Positions 35,488 through 42,617 of a stretch of 42,617 bases of DNA are shown here, one piece after another. The notes under the pieces were generated by a model. The model worked only from the letters and a program-made list of their open reading frames with translations, did no database searches and was not told the DNA's origin. Position 1 is the stretch's first letter; the number at the start of each line of letters is the position of its first letter. The stretch covers positions 1 to 42,617 of the forward strand of contig NZ_JAHKQD010000012.1 in NCBI RefSeq assembly GCF_018860915.1, given 5' to 3'. The stretch comes from Colwellia sp. C2M11. GTDB lineage: Bacteria; Pseudomonadota; Gammaproteobacteria; Enterobacterales; Alteromonadaceae. Made by a program: the position numbers and the translations under genes.

Positions 35488-37134
35488 TTATCTAAGTTCT
35501 CTACGTAGTAATTTTCCTACCGTAGATTTAGGAATTTCATTAATAAAAATGACATGCTTAGGCACTTTATATGCTGTTAATCCTTGGCGACAAAAGTCAA
35601 TAACATCTTGTTCAGTCATATTACTATATTGGGCATCTTTATTTTTCACAACAAACAGCTTAACTGCTTCACCTGTTTTTTCATCCGTTACACCAATACA
35701 AGCTGACTCTATAATGCCGGGCATGTTGGCTATTTCCGCTTCAATTTCATTAGGGTAAACATTAAAACCTGAGACATTAATCATATCTTTTATACGGTCT
35801 ACGATATGGAAAAATCCCTTTTCATCGAGCATAGCAACATCGCCTGTTTTAAAATAACCATCGAGTGTCATGCAATCTTCTGTTGCGTGATCATTATTCC
35901 AGTAGCCAGACATGACTTGTGGGCCTTTAGCACATAATTCGCCAGCCTCACCTTGTGGCACTTCATTACCATTATGATCTCGAATAGATATGTCAGTATT
36001 AGGAAGGGGAATACCGATACCAGGTACATAGATTTCTTCACCATTAATTGTGGCACCAAAATTCAATGATAAAACGGGGGACGTTTCTGACAATCCATAA
36101 CCTTCTTGAAGTCTAGTCCCAGTGACTTGTAACCATTTATCTGCCACAGCTTGTTGAACGGCTGCGCCACCACCAATACATAGCTTTAATGCAGAAAAGT
36201 CTACTTGCTCAAAACCTGGTGTGTGCAATAGGCCGTTAAATAAGGTATTTACTCCAGTGAACGTTGTTGCAGGTGTGTTTTTCCATATTTCGACAAAGCT
36301 GGGCATATCACGAGGATTCGTAACTAAAACATTTTTAGCGCCGAAGGTAAAATAGGCTAGGGTGTTCGCCATTAAGGCGAAGATGTGATACATAGGAATC
36401 GCGGTAATAACAATATCATTACCGTAGTCTATTTCATTTTTAGCAAATTCTTCATACTGCAATATATTCGCAATTAAATTACCGTGACTAAGCATAGCGC
36501 CTTTTGATAATCCGGTGGTGCCACCGGTATATTGTAAATACAATAAATCGTCTTGGCATAGCTTAGGCTCCGCTAATTCACTATTCTTTCCTTGAGCTAA
36601 GGCGTCGGTAAAGCTAATAGTATGACTTAAACGCTCATCAATAGGTTCACACGGTAACCCTTTGTTGATTAAATCATCTAAATTAATGGTAATCACATTC
36701 TTTACGTTAGTTTTGCCAATAACATCAGCGAGCATTTTAGTTGATGAAGAAAATATAATGATAGTGTCTACTTGGGCATCATTAAGTTGATGCTCTAATT
36801 CGCGCGGTGTATACATTGGGTTTACATTTACCTGTACTCCTCCAACACGAATAATGCCCCACATAGCAATTGGGAAGCATAAAGTATTTGGACACATTAA
36901 GGCGACACGATCGCCTTTGGTAATATTCAACTTGTTTTGTAAAAAAGCGGCAAAATCTCGTGATAAACTATTTACCTGATTGAAGGTCAGTTCCGCGCCA
37001 AAATTACTAAAAGCTGTTTGCTGTTGATATTTAGCCGTTGTTTCATGAAATAAGTCTATTAATGAAGTGTAACGGGTTAAATCGACCTCATGAGCTACAT
37101 TTGTAGGATAATTAGTAAACCAAGGTTTATTCAT
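35488..37134 (-). CDS. fadD: Long-chain fatty acid-CoA ligase
   Basis: The 548-residue AMP-forming enzyme activates fatty acids to acyl-CoA. The ATP motif is YTGGTTGLSKGAMLSHGN; LQEGYGLSETSP, the FACS-type hinge GYFKTGDVAMLDEKGFFHIVDR and KSTVGKLLRRELR with the catalytic Lys follow. Length and motif wording fit FadD rather than acetyl-CoA synthetase. It is monocistronic with its own terminator, divergent from the S10 operon. Confidence 0.92.
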   Translation of the reverse strand: MNKPWFTNYPTNVAHEVDLTRYTSLIDLFHETTAKYQQQTAFSNFGAELTFNQVNSLSRDFAAFLQNKLNITKGDRVALMCPNTLCFPIAMWGIIRVGGVQVNVNPMYTPRELEHQLNDAQVDTIIIFSSSTKMLADVIGKTNVKNVITINLDDLINKGLPCEPIDERLSHTISFTDALAQGKNSELAEPKLCQDDLLYLQYTGGTTGLSKGAMLSHGNLIANILQYEEFAKNEIDYGNDIVITAIPMYHIFALMANTLAYFTFGAKNVLVTNPRDMPSFVEIWKNTPATTFTGVNTLFNGLLHTPGFEQVDFSALKLCIGGGAAVQQAVADKWLQVTGTRLQEGYGLSETSPVLSLNFGATINGEEIYVPGIGIPLPNTDISIRDHNGNEVPQGEAGELCAKGPQVMSGYWNNDHATEDCMTLDGYFKTGDVAMLDEKGFFHIVDRIKDMINVSGFNVYPNEIEAEIANMPGIIESACIGVTDEKTGEAVKLFVVKNKDAQYSNMTEQDVIDFCRQGLTAYKVPKHVIFINEIPKSTVGKLLRRELR

Positions 37135-37272
37135 GTCCTTCCCCTCTTTATATGATGATAATTATTATGGTTAATTCTTTTTATAGTTATTTCGAGTGTA
37201 ATGAATATTCAATTGAAACGCTATTAGGTTAACAGGCTGAATATTTAAAACTTAGCAATGAGTAATTAATAC

Positions 37273-37300
37273 TTGCTCATATTCTAATCTTATGTATAAT
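37273..37300 (+). promoter_or_regulatory. S10 operon promoter
   Basis: TTGCTC (37273-37278) and a perfect TATAAT (37295-37300) are 16 bases apart, followed by GC-rich ACGCGACC. Transcription would begin near 37307. Confidence 0.7.
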
Positions 37301-37456
37301 ACGCGACCACATTCAGGAGAACTGGGTGTAGTTTTGTTTATACAGTTTTGTCTGTTTTATAAAGATAATCATTCAAACGTAAACAAACTAAGGTATTAAC
37401 GTATTAGTTATTTCCTTATACAGCAACGCTAATTTTGCGTTGAATGTTTATTTAGT

Positions 37457-37504
37457 AATACACCCCCTTCCAGTACATAAGGAAGCAGAGGGATGTATTT
37501 TTTT
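37457..37504 (+). promoter_or_regulatory. S10 leader attenuator hairpin (probable L4-responsive)
   Basis: AATACAC-CCC-TTCC and GGAA-GGG-ATGTATT form a bulged stem followed by seven T residues (37498-37504), 25 bases before rpsJ. In E. coli, ribosomal protein L4 causes early termination at the equivalent U-rich hairpin of the S10 leader. Position and shape support the same control here. Confidence 0.7.
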
Positions 37505-37529
37505 GTTCTTTTAAAAGGGGATTTGATAA

Positions 37530-37841
<312 letters not shown>

Positions 37842-37855
37842 GAGGAGTTTTAACA

Positions 37856-38494
37856 ATGACTATAGGTCTAGTTGGACGTAAAGTGGGTATGACTCGTGTC
37901 TTCACAGAAGATGGCGTTTCTACTCCTGTTACAGTTCTAGAAGTTGAAGCGAACCGTGTTTCTCAGGTTAAAACTGTAGACAACGATGGTTATTCAGCGC
38001 TTCAAGTTACTACGGGCAAGCGTAAAGCAAGCCGTGTTAACAAACCAGCAGCTGGTCATTTCGCTAAAGCAGGCGTTGAAGCAGGTCGTGGCCTGTGGGA
38101 ATTCCGCTTAAATGCAAATGAAGGTAGCGATATTGAAGCTGGCAGTGAAATCACTGTTGAGATTTTCAATGAAACTAAATTAGTAGATGTAACTGGTACC
38201 TCTAAAGGTAAAGGTTTCCAAGGTGGTATCAAGCGCTGGAATTTCAGCATGCAAGATGCAACTCATGGTAACTCGATTTCTCACAGATCTAACGGTTCGT
38301 TAGGTCAGTGTCAAACACCAGGTCGCGTTTTCAAAGGCAAAAAAATGTCTGGTCACATGGGTGCTGTGCGCGTTACTACACAAAACCTTGAATTGGTTCG
38401 CGTTGACGCAGAACGTAACTTGTTGCTTGTTAAAGGCGCAGTTCCGGGTGCTATCAACGGTAACGTAATCATCAAACCAGCTGTTAAAGCTTAG
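37856..38494 (+). CDS. rplC: 50S ribosomal protein L3
   Basis: The 212-residue protein opens [17 protein letters not shown] and has [15 protein letters not shown]. The [20 protein letters not shown] loop near the peptidyl-transferase centre carries the Gln methylated by PrmB in E. coli. AGGAG precedes the ATG, 14 bases after rpsJ. Confidence 0.98.
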   Translation: MTIGLVGRKVGMTRVFTEDGVSTPVTVLEVEANRVSQVKTVDNDGYSALQVTTGKRKASRVNKPAAGHFAKAGVEAGRGLWEFRLNANEGSDIEAGSEITVEIFNETKLVDVTGTSKGKGFQGGIKRWNFSMQDATHGNSISHRSNGSLGQCQTPGRVFKGKKMSGHMGAVRVTTQNLELVRVDAERNLLLVKGAVPGAINGNVIIKPAVKA

Positions 38495-38510
38495 TCCAGG
38501 AGATTTTGTG

Positions 38511-39116
38511 ATGGAATTATCATTAAAAGACGCATCAGGTGCTCTTGAAGTTTCTGAAGCAACTTTTGGACGTGAGTTTAATGAAGCTTTAGTACACCAA
38601 GTAGTAGTTGCATATGCAGCTGGTGCTCGTCAAGGTACTCGTGCTCAGAAAACTCGTTCAGAAGTTAGCGGCGGTGGTGCAAAACCATGGCGTCAAAAAG
38701 GTACAGGCCGAGCTCGTGCCGGTACTACTCGTGGTCCAATCTGGCGTTCTGGTGGCGTAACATTCGCTGCTAAACCTCAAGATCACAGTTTAAAAGTTAA
38801 CCGTAAAATGTATCGTGGTGCTATTGCTAGCATCTTATCTGAATTAGTTCGTCAAGAACGTTTAGTTGTAGTAAACGATTTTTCGGTAGAAACACCTAAA
38901 ACTAAAGAATTAGTTGCTAAGTTGAAAGGCTTAGAGCTTAAAGATGTATTGATTGTAACTAAAGAAGTTGACGAGAACTTGTTCTTATCAGCACGCAACT
39001 TATATAAAGTTGACGTTCGTGATGTTGCAGCAATTGATCCTGTAAGCTTAGTTGGTTTCGAAAAAGTTTTAATTACTGCTGATGCAGTTAAAGAAATCGA
39101 GGGGATACTAGCATGA
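38511..39116 (+). CDS. rplD: 50S ribosomal protein L4
   Basis: At 201 residues it equals E. coli L4. The ATG at 38511 starts [14 protein letters not shown]; a GTG three bases upstream is less likely. [18 protein letters not shown] and [14 protein letters not shown] form the extended loop lining the exit tunnel. L4 would also be the autoregulator acting on the leader hairpin. Confidence 0.98.
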   Translation: MELSLKDASGALEVSEATFGREFNEALVHQVVVAYAAGARQGTRAQKTRSEVSGGGAKPWRQKGTGRARAGTTRGPIWRSGGVTFAAKPQDHSLKVNRKMYRGAIASILSELVRQERLVVVNDFSVETPKTKELVAKLKGLELKDVLIVTKEVDENLFLSARNLYKVDVRDVAAIDPVSLVGFEKVLITADAVKEIEGILA

Positions 39117-39415
39117 TAAACGAAGAACGTTTGTTGAAAGTGCTTTTAGCACCAAATATTTCTGAAAAAGCAACTGTAGCAGCTGAAGCAAACAACACTG
39201 TTGTTTTCAAAGTTACTACTGATGCAACTAAAGCTGAAATTAAAGCGGCCGTTGAGAAGCTTTTTGAAGTTTCTGTTGTAGGTGTTAATACACTTAATGT
39301 TAAGGGTAAAGTAAAACGTACTGGAGCTCGTTTTGGTCGTCGTAACGACTGGAAAAAAGCTTACGTAACTCTTGCAGAAGGTAGTGACATCGACTTCGTT
39401 GGCGCTGAATCATAG
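39113..39415 (+). CDS. rplW: 50S ribosomal protein L23
   Basis: The 100-residue protein overlaps rplD by four bases (ATGA), implying coupled translation. [19 protein letters not shown] and [19 protein letters not shown] are typical. L23 lies at the tunnel exit, docking trigger factor and SRP. Confidence 0.97.
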   Translation: MINEERLLKVLLAPNISEKATVAAEANNTVVFKVTTDATKAEIKAAVEKLFEVSVVGVNTLNVKGKVKRTGARFGRRNDWKKAYVTLAEGSDIDFVGAES

Positions 39416-39426
39416 GAGTAGTTAAA

Positions 39427-40251
39427 ATGGCTATTGTAAAATGTAAACCTACTTCTCCGGGTCGTCGTCACCTAGTTAAAGTGGTAAACAAAGAGCTTCA
39501 TAAAGGTAAGCCTTACGCACCATTATTAGACACTAAGTCTAAGTCTGGTGGTCGTAACAATAATGGTCGTATTACCGTTCGTCATATTGGCGGTGGTCAT
39601 AAGCATCATTATCGTATCGTTGACTTTAAACGTAATAAAGATGGTATCCCTGCGAAAGTTGAACGTTTAGAATACGATCCAAATCGTAGTGCTAACATCG
39701 CTTTAGTATTATATGCAGATGGTGAACGTCGTTACATCTTAGCCCCTAAAGGCTTAAAAGCTGGTGATTCTATCCAGTCTGGTGTTGATGCTCCTATTAA
39801 AGCGGGTAATACTATGCCTTTACGCAACACGCCATTAGGTAGTGTTGTGCATGCAATCGAACTTAAACCAGGTAAGGGCGCGCAAATTGCTCGTGCTGCT
39901 GGTACTTACGCACAATTAGTTGCGAAAGATGGTGCTTACGTTACTTTACGTCTTCGCTCTGGCGAAATGCGTAAAATCGAAGCAGATTGTCGTGCTACTT
40001 TAGGTGAAATCGGCAATGCTGAACACATGCTTCGCTCTCTGGGTAAAGCTGGTGCTTCACGCTGGCGCGGTGTTCGCCCAACTGTTCGTGGTGTTGCCAT
40101 GAACCCAGTTGACCATCCACACGGTGGTGGTGAAGGTAAAACATCTGGCGGTCGTCATCCGGTATCACCTTGGGGTGTACCAACTAAGGGTTACAAGACT
40201 CGTTCGAATAAGCGTACTGATAAATTTATCGTACGTCGTCGTACTAAGTAA
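39427..40251 (+). CDS. rplB: 50S ribosomal protein L2
   Basis: The 274-residue protein has [37 protein letters not shown] and the C-terminal [20 protein letters not shown] with the conserved His near the peptidyl-transferase centre. AGGAG precedes the ATG. Confidence 0.98.
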   Translation: MAIVKCKPTSPGRRHLVKVVNKELHKGKPYAPLLDTKSKSGGRNNNGRITVRHIGGGHKHHYRIVDFKRNKDGIPAKVERLEYDPNRSANIALVLYADGERRYILAPKGLKAGDSIQSGVDAPIKAGNTMPLRNTPLGSVVHAIELKPGKGAQIARAAGTYAQLVAKDGAYVTLRLRSGEMRKIEADCRATLGEIGNAEHMLRSLGKAGASRWRGVRPTVRGVAMNPVDHPHGGGEGKTSGGRHPVSPWGVPTKGYKTRSNKRTDKFIVRRRTK

Positions 40252-40326
40252 TTAGTGCATTAAACTAAATACTCATAATTATCGATTAATTTCGGTAATT
40301 AGAGTAATGATAATTAAGGAATCACC
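40252..40326 (+). other. Long rplB-rpsS gap with inverted repeat
   Basis: The 75-base gap is long for this operon. TAATTATC (40276-40283) and GATAATTA (40309-40316) are inverted copies and the second arm ends just before the rpsS ribosome-binding site (AAGGA). Confidence 0.4.
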
Positions 40327-40602
40327 ATGCCACGTTCCCTCAAGAAAGGTCCTTTTATTGACCTACACTTGTTGACGAAGGTAGAGAAAGCGGTGGAAAG
40401 CGGGAATAAAAAGCCAATTAAAACTTGGTCCCGTCGTTCAATGATCATCCCTACGATGATCGGATTGACCATAGCTGTCCATAATGGCCGTCAACACGTT
40501 CCTGTATTTGTAACCGAAGAAATGATCGGTCACAAATTAGGAGAATTTGCACCAACTCGTACTTATCGCGGTCATGTCGCTGATAAGAAAGCGAAGAAGT
40601 AA
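40327..40602 (+). CDS. rpsS: 30S ribosomal protein S19
   Basis: The 91-residue protein opens [16 protein letters not shown] and contains [20 protein letters not shown] and [12 protein letters not shown]. It sits in the 30S head with S13. Confidence 0.98.
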   Translation: MPRSLKKGPFIDLHLLTKVEKAVESGNKKPIKTWSRRSMIIPTMIGLTIAVHNGRQHVPVFVTEEMIGHKLGEFAPTRTYRGHVADKKAKK

Positions 40603-40613
40603 GGGGAAGTTAG

Positions 40614-40946
40614 ATGGAAGCAATTGCTATACATAAATTTGCCCGTGGTTCTGCGCAAAAAGCACGTTTAGTTGCGGATCAAATCCGCGGCGTACACGTT
40701 GAAAAAGCTCTTGAAATACTAACGTTTAGCAACAAATCTGCTGCTGACTTAGTTAAAAAAGTTCTTAATTCAGCGATTGCTAATGCAGAGCACAATGAAG
40801 GTGCAGATATTGATGAATTATTCGTTAAAACAATTATGATTGACGATGGTCCAACAATGAAACGTATTATGCCACGAGCGAAAGGCCGAGCCGATCGCAT
40901 CATCAAGCGCACTAGTCACATTACTGTGATTGTGTCTGATTCTTAG
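40614..40946 (+). CDS. rplV: 50S ribosomal protein L22
   Basis: At 110 residues it equals E. coli L22. [17 protein letters not shown] and the hairpin loop [15 protein letters not shown] that reaches into the exit tunnel are clear. The loop is the site where macrolide-resistance changes occur in other bacteria; here it looks ordinary. Confidence 0.98.
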   Translation: MEAIAIHKFARGSAQKARLVADQIRGVHVEKALEILTFSNKSAADLVKKVLNSAIANAEHNEGADIDELFVKTIMIDDGPTMKRIMPRAKGRADRIIKRTSHITVIVSDS

Positions 40947-40958
40947 GAGTATATTAGT

Positions 40959-41654
40959 ATGGGTCAAAAAGTTAATCCTACCGGTATTCGCCTAGGGATC
41001 ACGAAACCTTTCGCGTCTACTTGGTTTGCTAACAGCAAAGATTTTGCTAGCAACTTAGACGGCGACCATAAGGTTCGCGAATTTTTAAAAGAAAAGCTTA
41101 AACGCGCTTCACTATCTAAAGTAGTTATTGAACGTCCAGCTAAATCTATCCGCGTAACAATTCACACGGCTCGTCCAGGTGTTGTTATTGGTAAGAAAGG
41201 CGAAGATGTTGAGAAGTTACGTTTAGCTGTGTCTAAAATTGCCGGCGTTCCTGCTCAAATCAACATTGCTGAAGTACGTAAGCCAGAAATGGATGCGCAG
41301 CTTGTTGCTGACAGTATTGCTAGTCAATTAGAACGTCGTGTTATGTTCCGTCGCGCTATGAAGCGTGCCGTGCAAAACGCTATGCGTTTAGGTGCTAAGG
41401 GTATCAAAGTTCAAGTTAGCGGTCGTTTAGGCGGCGCTGATATTGCACGTGCTGAATGGTATCGTGAAGGTCGTGTACCTTTACATACATTACGTGCTGA
41501 TATCGACTACGCAATTGCGCGTGGCGACACGACTTATGGTGTAATTGGTATTAAAGTTTGGATCTTTAAAGGCGAAATCATTGGTAAAATGCCACTTGTG
41601 GCAGAACAACCAGCGGCTAAACCTAAAAGAAAGAACAACCGCAAAGCGAAGTAA
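40959..41654 (+). CDS. rpsC: 30S ribosomal protein S3
   Basis: The 231-residue protein opens [20 protein letters not shown], has the KH-domain motif [13 protein letters not shown] and [20 protein letters not shown]. The Lys/Arg-rich tail [11 protein letters not shown] is usual for the family. Confidence 0.98.
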   Translation: MGQKVNPTGIRLGITKPFASTWFANSKDFASNLDGDHKVREFLKEKLKRASLSKVVIERPAKSIRVTIHTARPGVVIGKKGEDVEKLRLAVSKIAGVPAQINIAEVRKPEMDAQLVADSIASQLERRVMFRRAMKRAVQNAMRLGAKGIKVQVSGRLGGADIARAEWYREGRVPLHTLRADIDYAIARGDTTYGVIGIKVWIFKGEIIGKMPLVAEQPAAKPKRKNNRKAK

Positions 41655-41666
41655 GAGGAATAAGTA

Positions 41667-42080
41667 ATGTTACAACCAAAACGTACTAAATTCCGTAAGC
41701 AATTTAAATTACGTAACCGTGGTCTTGCACAGGTTGGTAGTTCAGTTAGCTTCGGTACTTTCGGTTTGAAATCGGTTGAGCGCGGTCGTATGACTGCACG
41801 CCAAATTGAAGCCGCTCGTCGTGCCATGACTCGTCATGTTAAGCGTCAAGGTAAAATCTGGATACGCGTTTTCCCTGATAAGCCAATTACCAAAAAACCT
41901 CTTGAGGTTCGTATGGGTAAAGGTAAGGGTTCAGTAGAATATTGGGTTTGCCAAATTCTTCCTGGCCGTGTTCTTTATGAAATGGAAGGTGTTCCTGAAG
42001 AAGTAGCGCGCGAAGCATTTGCTTTAGCTGCTGCTAAACTTCCGTTTAAAACTACCTTCGTAACTAGGACGGTAATGTAA
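41667..42080 (+). CDS. rplP: 50S ribosomal protein L16
   Basis: The 137-residue protein opens [19 protein letters not shown] and carries [31 protein letters not shown] [11 protein letters not shown] and [13 protein letters not shown]. Its stop overlaps the rpmC start by one base (TAATG). Confidence 0.98.
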   Translation: MLQPKRTKFRKQFKLRNRGLAQVGSSVSFGTFGLKSVERGRMTARQIEAARRAMTRHVKRQGKIWIRVFPDKPITKKPLEVRMGKGKGSVEYWVCQILPGRVLYEMEGVPEEVAREAFALAAAKLPFKTTFVTRTVM

Positions 42081-42271
42081 TGAAAGCTAGTGAACTAAAA
42101 GCAAAAAGCATTGAAGAGCTTAATGCTGAATTACTAGAGCTTCTACGTGAGCAGTTTAACTACCGCATGCAAGCAAGCACTGGTCAATTAGCACAAACTC
42201 ATTTGCTAAGAACTGTACGTCGCAATATTGCACGTGTTAAGACTATCATCACTGAAAAGGCAGGTAAGTAA
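42080..42271 (+). CDS. rpmC: 50S ribosomal protein L29
   Basis: The 63-residue protein has [20 protein letters not shown] and [17 protein letters not shown]. It overlaps both neighbours by a single base, implying coupled translation. Confidence 0.97.
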   Translation: MKASELKAKSIEELNAELLELLREQFNYRMQASTGQLAQTHLLRTVRRNIARVKTIITEKAGK

Positions 42272-42522
42272 TGAGCGAAGCTAAAATCCGCACACTACAA
42301 GGCGTTGTTATCAGTAACAAGATGGATAAGTCTATCGTTGTAATGATCGAACGTCGTGTTAAGCACCCTATATATGGTAAGTACATCACGCGTTCAACTA
42401 AGTTGAAAGCGCACGATGAAGCTAACGTATGTAACGAAGGTGACTTAGTAACTATTACTGAAGTTGCACCAATTTCTAAGTCTAAGAACTGGAAATTAGT
42501 TGACGTAGTAGTTAAAGCTTAA
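42271..42522 (+). CDS. rpsQ: 30S ribosomal protein S17
   Basis: The 83-residue OB-fold protein shows [40 protein letters not shown] and SKSKNWKLV. It is the last gene of the S10 operon, as in E. coli, and a strong terminator follows. Confidence 0.98.
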   Translation: MSEAKIRTLQGVVISNKMDKSIVVMIERRVKHPIYGKYITRSTKLKAHDEANVCNEGDLVTITEVAPISKSKNWKLVDVVVKA

Positions 42523-42554
42523 TTAATATTTTTTAATTAACTTTATAGTTACTT

Positions 42555-42590
42555 AAAAGCCCCTAGTATTTATTTACTAGGGGCTTTTTT
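42555..42590 (+). terminator. Rho-independent terminator of the S10 operon
   Basis: AAAAGCCCCTAGTA pairs with the facing TACTAGGGGCTTTT around a six-base loop, then more T residues. It separates S10 from whatever follows (the spc operon in E. coli). Confidence 0.93.
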
Positions 42591-42617
42591 ATTCCTCAAC
42601 TCAAACACAACTTAATA

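Larger units (their letters stand above)
37135..37529. other. Divergent intergenic region with S10 promoter and leader
   Basis: This 395-base stretch holds no ORF of note. Its right half is the S10 operon promoter and a leader of about 220 bases; the left part should contain the fadD promoter, which I could not place. Confidence 0.6.

Overview
The window reads as chromosome of a marine gammaproteobacterium, most likely Alteromonadales near Colwellia/Thalassotalea. The evidence is a low-GC sequence, a prmA/dusB/fis neighbourhood, a gammaproteobacterial S10 ribosomal operon, an EF-G2 of the Shewanella/Vibrio type, and many exported lipoproteins. The genus is inferred, not proven. I saw no tRNA, rRNA, insertion sequence, CRISPR array or prophage.

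Layout. (1) 1-3301: a lipoprotein cut by the window edge, a KpsS-like polysaccharide protein and an exported VOC-fold protein, all on the minus strand. (2) 3564-8276: a tight minus-strand operon of glycerate kinase, glucosyl-3-phosphoglycerate phosphatase, its synthase (GT81) and a GH13_18 phosphorylase. Together these could make the compatible solute glucosylglycerate and recycle it to 3-phosphoglycerate and glucose 1-phosphate. (3) 8528-12999: a Fur-box-preceded plus-strand operon of a 13-codon leader ORF, a porin-like beta-barrel, an imelysin lipoprotein and a di-heme oxidoreductase, which looks like an iron-regulated envelope system. (4) 13057-15605: a CysG-type dehydrogenase/ferrochelatase with a decayed methylase tail, rraA and prmA.

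(5) 15753-19338 is the most notable segment. A minus-strand operon of GNAT acetyltransferase, borosin-type peptide N-methyltransferase, 91-residue precursor-like peptide and TPR-GGDEF diguanylate cyclase sits between prmA and dusB-fis. It has the arrangement of a split borosin RiPP pathway, in which a stand-alone methyltransferase acts on the backbone of a separate substrate peptide. (6) 19627-25046: dusB-fis, then purH, an exported SAM-methyltransferase-like protein and purD.

(7) 25159-31981: a six-gene minus-strand sugar operon (Gfo/Idh dehydrogenase, TIM-barrel protein, MFS transporter, gluconate-dehydrogenase-type small subunit, GMC oxidoreductase, exported TIM-barrel protein). It is divergent from a PAS-AraC regulator at 32143-32886, with likely AraC half-sites between them. 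The layout suggests oxidative (3-keto-sugar type) catabolism of an unidentified glycoside. (8) 33094-37134: an EF-G2 paralogue and a FadD acyl-CoA ligase. (9) 37273-42590: the complete S10 operon, rpsJ to rpsQ, with promoter, leader attenuator hairpin and a strong terminator.
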